Program-made: the position numbers and the translations under genes
The notes under the pieces: model-generated
Database searches by the model: none
Seen by the model: only the letters and a program-made list of their open reading frames with translations
Told to the model about the DNA's origin: nothing
Source of the DNA: JACRCT01 sp036504155
GTDB lineage: Bacteria > Myxococcota > Myxococcia > Myxococcales > UBA5297
DNA length: 64,000 bases
Direction: 5' to 3'
Assembly (NCBI GenBank): GCA_036504155.1
Contig: DASXVQ010000020.1
Location: 67,381 to 131,380, forward strand
Shown here: in pieces, positions 1 through 7,205 of the stretch
Position numbering within the stretch: position 1 is the stretch's first letter
Layout: every line of letters begins with the position of its first letter

Positions 1-48
1 GGGGCGCACGCGCCATGCCGGGTAGCAGACAGGGAACGACCTGCTTCG

Positions 49-1191
49 TCAATCCGCGCGCAGCGCCCCCGCGGCCCGGCCGGAGCCCGCCTCCGGCGCC
101 CCTTCCGCCACCGCGTCGCCGGCCTCGGCCCGCTCGGGCACCCGGTAGAAGAATGCGCCGTACAGCCCGCCGACGCCGGCGGTGGCGCTGAGGATGTTCA
201 TCCCCGGCCGCAGGCGCCGCTCCTGCGCCAGGGTCCACAGCGCCATGGGGACGGTGGCCCCGGAGACGTTGCCGTAGCGCGCCTGGGCGCCGAGGTAGAC
301 CCGGTCCGACTCGATCTCGAGCTGCCGCGCCAGCTCCAGGGCGATGGCGTTGCCGGTCTGGTGGGGCACGAAGAGGTCGACCTCGGCCCGCGAGACCCCG
401 ACCGCCGCCAGGGTCTCCTCGCAGGCCCGGCCCATGTCGCGCAGGGCGCGCTCCTTGACCGCCTTGGCGTCCATGAACAGCTCCCAGTCCGCGCTCACCC
501 CCAGCAGGTCCAGGAACGCCGGGTCCTGGCGGTTGACCACGTGCAGGAGCCCCTCGGCCCGGCCGCTGCGGCCGCGGGCGAGCACCACGCAGGCCGCGCC
601 GTCGCCGAAGGTGGCGAAGGGGACGAGGTTGGGCTCGCGGCGCAGGAAGCGCGACATCGTCTCGGCGTGCGCGACCAGCACGTGGCGCATCGCCGGGTCG
701 GACCGCAGCAGCTGCCGGCCCAGCTGCAGCCCGAGGTTGAAGCCGCCGCAGCCGGCGTGCAGCGGGACGGCCATGGCCTGGCTGGCGTCCCCGGTCAGGC
801 GCCGCTTGGCCAGGGTGAGCGCGTCGGGGGCCTGCACCGGGCCGGAGACGGTGCTCATGACCCAGGCGTCGACCCGCACCGCCTCGACGCCGGCGTCGGC
901 CAGGGCCCGCGCCATCGCCTCGGCCGCCAGGTCCACCGTGGTGGTCTTCGGGCGCTGGGTGGCGTCGGGCGGGAAGGGCGCCACGTGGTAGCGCTCGCAG
1001 AAGCCCATCTTGCGCTCGATGAAGTAGCGCGCCGGCGTCATCCCCGGGTCCAGGCAGCGCAGCGCCTGGTAGTCCTCGCTGGCCTCGATGCGCTCCGTCG
1101 CCAACCCGCGCAGCCCGCTCAGCTGGGCGTTGGTCACCTTGTGGGCCGGCACCGCACCGCCAAAACCGGCGAACACCACGCTGTCCGTCAT
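49..1191 (-). CDS. KAS III-like 3-oxoacyl synthase with complete catalytic triad
   Basis: 380-residue protein of the beta-ketoacyl-ACP synthase III / thiolase fold. The triad is visible: Cys148 in HAGCGGFN, His277 in FVPHQTGN and Asn308 in RYGNVSGA, so it should be able to form an acyl-enzyme and condense or transfer it. The ATG at 1191 is chosen over an upstream in-frame GTG at 1209 because a GGGGAGG Shine-Dalgarno lies about 6 nt before it. It is the last gene of the chemosensory/biosynthesis operon, 27 bp after the CheY-like gene. The last 30 residues are Ala/Gly/Glu-rich and probably disordered. A housekeeping FabH role is unlikely given the context and the second, degenerate KAS III two genes upstream; together they may form a heterodimer (inference). 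Substrate unknown. Confidence 0.85.
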   Translation of the reverse strand: MTDSVVFAGFGGAVPAHKVTNAQLSGLRGLATERIEASEDYQALRCLDPGMTPARYFIERKMGFCERYHVAPFPPDATQRPKTTTVDLAAEAMARALADAGVEAVRVDAWVMSTVSGPVQAPDALTLAKRRLTGDASQAMAVPLHAGCGGFNLGLQLGRQLLRSDPAMRHVLVAHAETMSRFLRREPNLVPFATFGDGAACVVLARGRSGRAEGLLHVVNRQDPAFLDLLGVSADWELFMDAKAVKERALRDMGRACEETLAAVGVSRAEVDLFVPHQTGNAIALELARQLEIESDRVYLGAQARYGNVSGATVPMALWTLAQERRLRPGMNILSATAGVGGLYGAFFYRVPERAEAGDAVAEGAPEAGSGRAAGALRAD

Positions 1192-1218
1192 GGTCGACCT
1201 CCCCGACACGGGTTTGCC

Positions 1219-1653
1219 TCAGCTCGCCTCTGGCTCCGCCCCGGCCGGCAACGCCGGCGCGCCCGGCCGCCCCCCGCCGGCCTCGCCCAGCAGCGGCAGG
1301 ACCCGGCGCAGCAGCTCGGAGAGCTGCTCGAGCGTGAAGGGCTTCTTGATGAAGGAGCTCGCCCCGAGCTGGAGCGCCTCGCGGATCTTCCCTTCCTGGT
1401 CCTCGGTGGTGGAGACCGTGACGTGCGTCCCCCACTCCGGGCGCCTCTTGAGCTCCGCCAGGAATTGCAGCCCGTCCATCCGCGGCATGTTCAGGTCGAG
1501 GATGATCAGGTCGACCGGCCCCTGCTCGTCGAGCCGACGCAAGCCCTCCAGCCCGTCTCGGGCCTCGAGGAGCGTGCAGCCCGCCACCTTCTTGAGGGCC
1601 GTGCGGTAGATCTGGTGGACGAAGCCCGCGTCGTCGATCGCGAGGACCTTCAT
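1219..1653 (-). CDS. CheY-like single-domain response regulator
   Basis: 144-residue stand-alone receiver domain. The acidic pocket is Asp7/Asp8 (AIDDAG), the phospho-acceptor is Asp53 in ILDLNMPRMDG, the switch Thr is within VTVSTTED and the conserved Lys is in FIKKPF (about 104). There is no output domain; the C-terminal 20 residues are a Pro/Ala/Gly tail. A GGAGG Shine-Dalgarno sits 6 nt before the ATG. Unusually it lies between the two KAS III-like genes rather than next to cheA, which ties the phosphorelay genes to the enzymes in one transcript. It is the likely phospho-target of the CheA encoded upstream in the same operon (inference). Confidence 0.9.
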   Translation of the reverse strand: MKVLAIDDAGFVHQIYRTALKKVAGCTLLEARDGLEGLRRLDEQGPVDLIILDLNMPRMDGLQFLAELKRRPEWGTHVTVSTTEDQEGKIREALQLGASSFIKKPFTLEQLSELLRRVLPLLGEAGGGRPGAPALPAGAEPEAS

Positions 1654-1719
1654 GGTGAGCCTCCGCTGCCGCTGCCACTGCCGCTGCCTTGCCTGCGCCG
1701 TGCTGCCCGGGACTTCTCT

Positions 1720-2868
1720 TCAGGGCTCGGGGACGCCCGGCTCGGGCACCGGCCCGAGCTTCACGTCGCCCCAGCGGACGACCATCGCCCCGGCGCTGGA
1801 GACGCTGCCGATGGCGTAGAGGAGCACCCGGTCGCCGCGGCGGATCTTCCCGGCGCTGGCGGCGTGGAAGAGGTTGGCGGGCATCAGCACCGGGCCGATG
1901 TTGGCGTAGGCCGGGTGCAGGTCGATGGTCTGCGACTTGTCGAAGCCCAGCACCCGCGCGGCGAAGTCGGCGTACCAGGCGGTGGGGGTGGTCACGACCA
2001 GGAAGTCGATCTCCTTGCGGGTCAGGCCGGCGGCCTTGAGCGCCCCGTCGGTGCAGCGGCGCAGGTAGGGCTCGGCCGTGTCGCGCAGCGCCGCGCCGCC
2101 CTTCTTGTTCGTGCGCAGCCGGAAGGGCTTGCCGTCGTTGGGCTCGGGGGCGATCGCCACGTAGAGCGCGTCGATGGTGTCGGCGGTGTGCACGCTGTGG
2201 GCGCCGAGGATCCCCTGGCCCGGCTCGCACGGCCCGAGCAGGAAGGCCACCGCGCCGTCGCCCGAGCTCCAGGAGAGCGTGTCGGCGAGGTCCATGTTGC
2301 GCGAGTAGGTGCAGGAGACCACCACCAGCACCCGCCGGTACTCGCCCGAGCGCACGAAGGCCGCCGCGGTCTGCAGCCCGAGCAGGGCGCTGGCGCAGTT
2401 GGATTCCAGGTTGAAGGCCGCGCCGCGCAGGCCCAGCTCGCGCGCCAGGTACACCGCGTCGCCGCAGCCGATGGGCGTGGGCAGCAGCGCCGAGACCAGC
2501 GCCAGGTCCACGTCCGAGGCCGTCATCTTCGCCGCCGCCAGCGCCGCCCGCGCCGCCTGCGCGCCCAGCGTCACCGAGCTCTCCCCCGGCCCCAGCACCC
2601 GCCGCGCCACCGTCCCGCGGAACGGGTCGTTGAGGTAGGGCGCCATGGCCTCCGCGAAGATCCGCCCGGGGGCGTCCGCCGGCGGCGGCTGCCACAGCTT
2701 GGCGAGCGAGCGCGAGGCCTCGTTGGCGACCAGGTCCGGCTGCTGGCGCTTGAACCACTCGGTGGTGCGCTCGTAGCGCGGGAAGGCCACCGCCATCGCC
2801 AGGATGTCCGCCCCGGCCAGGTTCGTCGTCGTCGTCGTCGTCTTGTTCGCCGTCGTCATCGTCGTCAT
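1720..2868 (-). CDS. KAS III-like protein lacking the catalytic His
   Basis: 382-residue KAS III family member. The nucleophile is present (Cys158 in ESNCASALLG) and an Asn is present at 323 (YANIGPV), but the segment that should read PHQxN is VTTPTAWYA, so the catalytic His position is Thr296. The protein probably cannot decarboxylate malonyl-type extenders and may be an acyltransferase or a partner subunit of the second KAS III in this operon, as in the PqsB/PqsC pair (known precedent; inference here). The start at 2868 is set by AAGGAGC 8 nt upstream. The N-terminus encodes an unusual poly-Thr stretch from an ACG triplet repeat. It lies 20 bp after the ThDP enzyme gene. Confidence 0.82.
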   Translation of the reverse strand: MTTMTTANKTTTTTTNLAGADILAMAVAFPRYERTTEWFKRQQPDLVANEASRSLAKLWQPPPADAPGRIFAEAMAPYLNDPFRGTVARRVLGPGESSVTLGAQAARAALAAAKMTASDVDLALVSALLPTPIGCGDAVYLARELGLRGAAFNLESNCASALLGLQTAAAFVRSGEYRRVLVVVSCTYSRNMDLADTLSWSSGDGAVAFLLGPCEPGQGILGAHSVHTADTIDALYVAIAPEPNDGKPFRLRTNKKGGAALRDTAEPYLRRCTDGALKAAGLTRKEIDFLVVTTPTAWYADFAARVLGFDKSQTIDLHPAYANIGPVLMPANLFHAASAGKIRRGDRVLLYAIGSVSSAGAMVVRWGDVKLGPVPEPGVPEP

Positions 2869-2876
2869 CGTCGTCG
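2824..2876. repeat. CGT/ACG trinucleotide repeat at start of KAS III-like gene
   Basis: Six uninterrupted CGT triplets at 2824-2841, followed after 9 nt by two copies of CGTCGTCAT and further CGT triplets. On the coding strand they give the first codons of the KAS III-like gene, including six consecutive Thr codons and two alternative ATG codons (2868 and 2859). Copy-number change would stay in frame, altering only N-terminal length. Confidence 0.85.
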
Positions 2877-2888
2877 CTCCTTCGCCCC

Positions 2889-4622
2889 TCAGGCCTTCTT
2901 GCCCGAGGCGCCCTGCAAGATGAGGTTCTGGATGCGCTTCATCCACGGCCCGGGGATCGCCCGGTCGACCTGCACGTCCACCACGAAGGGCCCGCGCGCG
3001 GCCATGGCCAGCGCCAGCGCCGGCTCCACCTCGGCCTCGCGCTCCACCCGCAGGCCGTCGGCGCCCATCGCCCGCGCCACCGCCACGAAGTCCACCGGCG
3101 GGAAGTCGGTCTCGCAGGGGGTGAAGCCCTGCGCGGCCATGCCCTGGGCCACCATCCCGTAGCGGCCGTCGTTGAGCACCACCCACACCGCCGGGGCCCG
3201 GTACTGCGCCGCCGCGGAGAGCTCGCAGTTCATCAGCATCGCCCCGTCGCCCACCAGCGCCACCGCCTTGCCCGGGCGCGCCAGCGCCGCGCCCACCACC
3301 CCGGTGACCGCCTGGCCCATCGCCCCGAAGGCCAGGTTCACCCGGAAGCGGTGCGGCTCCTGGAAGCGCAGGGCATGGATGGCCCAGGCGAAGGCGTTGC
3401 CCGACTCGGCCAGCACCACCGCGTCGCTGCCCTCCACCACCACCTTCTGCATCGCCTCCAGCAGCACGTCGGGGCGCACCGGGCCGTCCGGGCGCGGCTC
3501 GCGCGCCATCCGCGGCTCCTGCAGGCGCAGCGTCCGCGAGGCGCGGCCCGCCGCCCGCGCCGGCAGGCGCGGCAGCAGGGCGCGCAGGAACTTGGCGACG
3601 TCGGCCTGGACCGCCAGGGTGCGCACCGTCTGGAAGGCCGCGCCGGGGACGTCGGGGTCGAGGTCGACGTGGACGAAGCCCTGGGGCGGCGCCAGCGACT
3701 CCTGCCAGAAGCAGGTGCTCTCGGTCAGCCGCGTCCCCAGGACGAGGATGCGCGCGGGCTTGCTGCGCGCGAGCGCCGCGTCGACGCCGTGGCCGCCCAG
3801 GCCGGTGACGCCGATGAACTGCGGGTGGCCCTCGGGGAAGATGCCCTTCGCCCGCGGCGTGCACATCACCGGCGCGCCGGTCTTCTCCGCCAGCGCCCGC
3901 ACCTCGGCGGAGGCGTGGCGCGCCCCGAAGCCGACCCAGATCGCGAACGGACCTTCGCTCAGGAGCCGGGCGATGCGCCCCGCGTCCTCGGGAGAGATGC
4001 CGGGCGCGGTGAAGCCGTCGACCAGCGCCGGCAGCGGTCCGGGCGCGGGCGCGGTCTGCACGCCGATGGGCAGGCTGACGTGGGCGACGAAGCGCCCCGG
4101 CCGCGCCAGGCCCGAGGCCAGCCGGAAGGCCACCTGCGGCAGCTCCGCCGGGGACTCGACCATCACCGCGTAGTCGAACAGCGGCCCCGCGGTGAAGAGC
4201 CCCGAGTAGGGCATGGTCTGGGCGCTCGTCTCCTGCGCCGGCCCGCGACCGCGCAGCGCGGTCGCCGTGGCCCCGGAGATCAGCACCACCTTCGCGCCGT
4301 CCCAGCGGCCGGACATCATGCCGGTGAGCGCGTTGGTCAGCCCGGGGCCGCTGGTGCACACCGCCAGCGTCGGCCGCCCGCCGGCGAAGTAGGCCTCCAC
4401 CGCCGCGAAGGCCGCCCCGCTCTCGTGGCGCAGGTGGTGGACCTTCAGGCGGCTCTTGCCCAGCGCGTCGAAGAAGGGGGCGATGGCCCCGCCGATGACC
4501 CCGAAGGCGCGCTCGACGCCCAGGTCGGCCAGCAGGCCGATCAGCGCGTCGGAGATGCTCTGCTGGCGGGGCACGGCCCGCGGGGTGCTGCGCGGCAGGG
4601 ACGCGGCGACGGTGGTGCGCAT
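2889..4622 (-). CDS. ThDP-dependent acetolactate/acyloin synthase-like enzyme
   Basis: 577-residue thiamine-diphosphate enzyme of the acetolactate synthase superfamily. The Pyr domain carries the cofactor-activating Glu67 (HLRHESGAA), a central domain spans about 190-345, and the PP domain has the diphosphate/Mg motif GDG at 458-460 running to Asn484 (VVLNDGRYGMV). The YGMV segment resembles acetolactate synthases, so carboligation of two oxo-acids or an oxo-acid plus an acyl group is likely. No regulatory-subunit gene lies nearby and the context is chemotaxis plus KAS III, so a dedicated acyloin/alpha-hydroxyketone role is more likely than branched amino-acid synthesis (inference). Its start has GAGGAGG 8 nt upstream and lies 3 bp after the cheB stop, implying translational coupling. 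Sulfoacetaldehyde acetyltransferase or a decarboxylase are alternatives. Confidence 0.85.
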   Translation of the reverse strand: MRTTVAASLPRSTPRAVPRQQSISDALIGLLADLGVERAFGVIGGAIAPFFDALGKSRLKVHHLRHESGAAFAAVEAYFAGGRPTLAVCTSGPGLTNALTGMMSGRWDGAKVVLISGATATALRGRGPAQETSAQTMPYSGLFTAGPLFDYAVMVESPAELPQVAFRLASGLARPGRFVAHVSLPIGVQTAPAPGPLPALVDGFTAPGISPEDAGRIARLLSEGPFAIWVGFGARHASAEVRALAEKTGAPVMCTPRAKGIFPEGHPQFIGVTGLGGHGVDAALARSKPARILVLGTRLTESTCFWQESLAPPQGFVHVDLDPDVPGAAFQTVRTLAVQADVAKFLRALLPRLPARAAGRASRTLRLQEPRMAREPRPDGPVRPDVLLEAMQKVVVEGSDAVVLAESGNAFAWAIHALRFQEPHRFRVNLAFGAMGQAVTGVVGAALARPGKAVALVGDGAMLMNCELSAAAQYRAPAVWVVLNDGRYGMVAQGMAAQGFTPCETDFPPVDFVAVARAMGADGLRVEREAEVEPALALAMAARGPFVVDVQVDRAIPGPWMKRIQNLILQGASGKKA

Positions 4623-4625
4623 CGG

Positions 4626-5708
4626 TCAGGCCTCCTCGGGTTGCGCCGGCGCCCCCGGCGTGCAAGCGGCGCCCCCCACGGCGATGGACTGCGTCAGGAA
4701 CGCGGGGATCTCGTGCAGCGGCAGCACGGCGCGGGCCGCCCCCAGCTCCACCGCCGCGCGCGGCATGCCCCAGACGGCGCTGGTCGACTCGTCCTGGGCC
4801 ACCGTCAGCCCCCCGCGCCGGGCGATGGCGAGCAGCCCCCGCGCGCCGTCGGCGCCCATCCCGGTGAGCAGGACGCCCCAGGCGCGCGCCCCCGCCGACG
4901 CCGCCGCGGTCTCGAAGAGCGTGTCGGCGGAGGGCACGTGCGGCGAGCCCGGGCGCGGCAGGCGCGGCTGCAGCACGAGCGGCGAGCCGGGCGCGCGGCG
5001 CGTGAGCGCGAAGTCCCGCCCGCCGTGCGGCAGGTAGACGCACCCGGGCACCAGCTCCTGGCGGGTGGCCGGGGAGAGCACCTTGAGCGGGCAGACCTGG
5101 CCCAGCCGGGAGGCCAGCGCCTCGACGAAGCCGTCGGCGATGTGCTGCACCAGCGCCACCGGCGCCGGGAAGGAGGCCGGCAGCCGCGCCAGCAGGGCGA
5201 GCAGCGCCAGCGGCCCGCCGGTGGAGGCCGCCATCACCACCACCTCGGGGGCCGGGTAGCTGCGGCTGGGCAGGAGCATCGGCAGGCCCGAGGCGTGCCG
5301 GCGGACCGCCGCGGCGCGGATGCGCGAGGCCAGCTGCGTCCCCAGCTCATGGACCTGCATCAGCGGGACGGAGGCCTTGTCGATGAGGTCGAAGGCCCCC
5401 GCCTCCAGCGCCTCCAGCCCCAGCTGCGCCCCGCGCTGCGCCGCGGCGCTGACCACCACCACCGCCACGCCCGGGAGCTCGCGCCGCAGCCGCTTGAGAC
5501 AGGAGAGCCCGTCGAGCACCGGCATCCCCAGGTCGAGCAGGACCACGTTCGGCTTGAGCGCCTGGCAGCGCGCCAGGGCCTCCTCGCCGTCGCCCGCCTC
5601 GCCCACCACCTCGATGCCCTCCTCGTCGGCGAGCACGCGGGCGAAGGCCTTGCGCACGAAGAGCGAGTCGTCAACGAGCAGCACGCGGATGGGGGCGGCG
5701 GGGATCAT
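4626..5708 (-). CDS. cheB: CheB, chemoreceptor glutamate methylesterase/deamidase
   Basis: 360 residues: an N-terminal receiver (VLLVDDS, phospho-Asp59 in LLDLGMPVLDG) joined to a C-terminal methylesterase. The catalytic triad is Ser162 (MAASTGGP), His189 (LVQHIADGF) and Asp287 (LTGMGADGA). It removes methyl groups from chemoreceptors when phosphorylated by CheA, giving adaptation. The ATG overlaps the cheR stop as ATGA, and its stop lies 3 bp before the ThDP enzyme start, so it is the hinge between the signalling and enzyme halves of the operon. Confidence 0.95.
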   Translation of the reverse strand: MIPAAPIRVLLVDDSLFVRKAFARVLADEEGIEVVGEAGDGEEALARCQALKPNVVLLDLGMPVLDGLSCLKRLRRELPGVAVVVVSAAAQRGAQLGLEALEAGAFDLIDKASVPLMQVHELGTQLASRIRAAAVRRHASGLPMLLPSRSYPAPEVVVMAASTGGPLALLALLARLPASFPAPVALVQHIADGFVEALASRLGQVCPLKVLSPATRQELVPGCVYLPHGGRDFALTRRAPGSPLVLQPRLPRPGSPHVPSADTLFETAAASAGARAWGVLLTGMGADGARGLLAIARRGGLTVAQDESTSAVWGMPRAAVELGAARAVLPLHEIPAFLTQSIAVGGAACTPGAPAQPEEA

Positions 5709-6571
5709 GGCGCCCCCCGCTCGGCGAACCAGACCAGCTCGTTGCTGGTGCGCCGCGAGGATTGCAGCGGCAGGGCGCCGCCGGCCTCGGCGTGGCCGAG
5801 CACCAGCGCCCCGCCGGGGGCGAGCAGCCCCTGCAGCGCCGCGCTGGCCCGCTCGATGGACTCGGCGTCGAAGTAGATGAGGACGTTGCGGCAGACGACG
5901 AGGTCGAAGAGGCCCAGCCCCTCGAGCGTCGAGGCGGCGACGAGGTTGGCGCGCTCGAAGCGGACGCACGAGCGCAGCCCGGCGCGGGCCAGGAGGCGCT
6001 CGCCGTCGAGGCGGAAGTGGCGCTCGGGCCAGTCGGGGACGCCGTCGCCGGCGCGCCGCAGCGACGACAGCGGGTAGGCGCCGGCCTGCGCCGCCGCCAC
6101 CGCCGCGGGGCTGACGTCCACCCCGACCACCGCGAAGGGCCGACCCTCCAGGCCGGGCAGCTCGTCGAAGAGGGTCATGGCGAGGCTGTAGGCCTCCTCG
6201 CCGGTGGCGCAGCCGGCGCAGAGCACCCGCAGCGGCTCCTGCAGGCCGCGGCGCCGCGCCAGCGCCGGGGCGAGCTCCCGCGCCACCTTCCGCAGCTGGG
6301 CGCCGTCGCGGAAGAAGGAGGTCTGCTTGACGGTGAGCGCGTCGGCCGCCGCGGCCAGCAGCGGCGAGCTCTCGCGGGCGAGCCACAGCCGCCGCACGAA
6401 CTCGTCGGCCGGCCGCTTCCAGCCGGCGCGCTCCAGGGTGGAGCCCAGCCGCCGCGAGAGGAGCGCCTCGTCGCGCTTCAAGGTGAGGCCGAGGCGCGCG
6501 CGCACCGCCGCCGCGAACTCGCGGAGCGTCGCCTGGCCCGCCGCCTCCTCCCTACCGGCCTGGCTAGGCAT
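5705..6571 (-). CDS. cheR: CheR, chemoreceptor methyltransferase
   Basis: 288 residues. A helical N-terminal CheR domain (about 10-85, ending TVKQTSFFRD, the typical receptor-recognition region) is followed by a SAM-dependent methyltransferase domain with AGCATGEEAYSLAM as the SAM-binding loop and VCRNVLIYF near the active site. It methylates glutamates on the chemoreceptor encoded two genes upstream. There is no C-terminal TPR. The start overlaps the HEAT-repeat gene by 8 nt and the stop overlaps cheB by 4 nt. Confidence 0.95.
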   Translation of the reverse strand: MPSQAGREEAAGQATLREFAAAVRARLGLTLKRDEALLSRRLGSTLERAGWKRPADEFVRRLWLARESSPLLAAAADALTVKQTSFFRDGAQLRKVARELAPALARRRGLQEPLRVLCAGCATGEEAYSLAMTLFDELPGLEGRPFAVVGVDVSPAAVAAAQAGAYPLSSLRRAGDGVPDWPERHFRLDGERLLARAGLRSCVRFERANLVAASTLEGLGLFDLVVCRNVLIYFDAESIERASAALQGLLAPGGALVLGHAEAGGALPLQSSRRTSNELVWFAERGAP

Positions 6572-7205
6572 TCGCCGCTCCGCCGGCGGCCGAGGGCCGC
6601 TCGATGCGCACCAGGGCGGCCTCGATCGCCTCCTGGAACAGCTCCTGGCCGTGCAGGTCGCGCAGGGCGGCGACGGCGCGCCGATCGCCGATCTCCCCCA
6701 GGGCCCAGATGGCCGCGAAGGCCGCCCAGGGGTCGCCCTCCAGCGCGCCCAGCAGCATCGGCACCGCCTCGGGATCTTTCTGGACGCCCAGGGCCTCGAA
6801 GGCGGTCTGGCGCAGCTCGCGGTCGGGGTGGGCCGCCGCCCGGCGCAGGGCGGCGCGGGCCTCGGGGGCGTCGACGCGCCCGAGCACCTGCAGGCAGAAG
6901 CGGACCTCGTCGCGCTGGCCGCTCTGCGAGCCGGCGAGGACCGCGGGCAGGGCCCTCGGCCCCGCGCGCACCAGCGCGTCCATGGCGCCGGAGCGGCGGG
7001 CCAGGCTCGAGCCCTGGGCCACCAGCAGCACCAGCCGGCGCGGATCGAGCTGGGCCGCGGCCACCGAGGCGGCGCGGGCGCGCACCACCAGCGACTCGTC
7101 GCCCAGGGCCTCCTCCAGTATCGCTGTCGGCTCCTGGCCGGCGGCGACGCGGTCCAGCCGCGCCAGCTTCGCCCGGAGCGGGTCCTCTCGAGCGGGGGCG
7201 GTCAT
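6564..7205 (-). CDS. HEAT-repeat protein within the che operon
   Basis: 213 residues made largely of helical HEAT/PBS-lyase-like repeats, visible as recurring units such as VRFCLQVLGRVDAPEARAAL and AAIWALGEIGDRRAVAAL with a spacing of about 30 residues. There is no catalytic motif, signal peptide or membrane segment, so a cytoplasmic protein-binding scaffold is likely. Its ATG overlaps the receptor stop (ATGA) and its end overlaps cheR by 8 nt. The position between receptor and methyltransferase suggests it acts on the receptor array or links it to another partner (inference). Confidence 0.75.
   Translation of the reverse strand: MTAPAREDPLRAKLARLDRVAAGQEPTAILEEALGDESLVVRARAASVAAAQLDPRRLVLLVAQGSSLARRSGAMDALVRAGPRALPAVLAGSQSGQRDEVRFCLQVLGRVDAPEARAALRRAAAHPDRELRQTAFEALGVQKDPEAVPMLLGALEGDPWAAFAAIWALGEIGDRRAVAALRDLHGQELFQEAIEAALVRIERPSAAGGAANA

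Noticed and set aside
2889..4622. Assigning the ThDP gene as housekeeping acetolactate synthase (ilvB)
   Set aside because: No regulatory-subunit gene or other branched-chain genes nearby; context is Che and KAS III. Not excluded, but the symbol is not justified.
1720..5043. A single 1107-codon minus-strand frame spanning three genes
   Set aside because: Only its C-terminal part (from 2868) is protein-like; the rest is a high-G+C shadow of the ThDP and cheB genes, which have their own Shine-Dalgarno sites and motifs.
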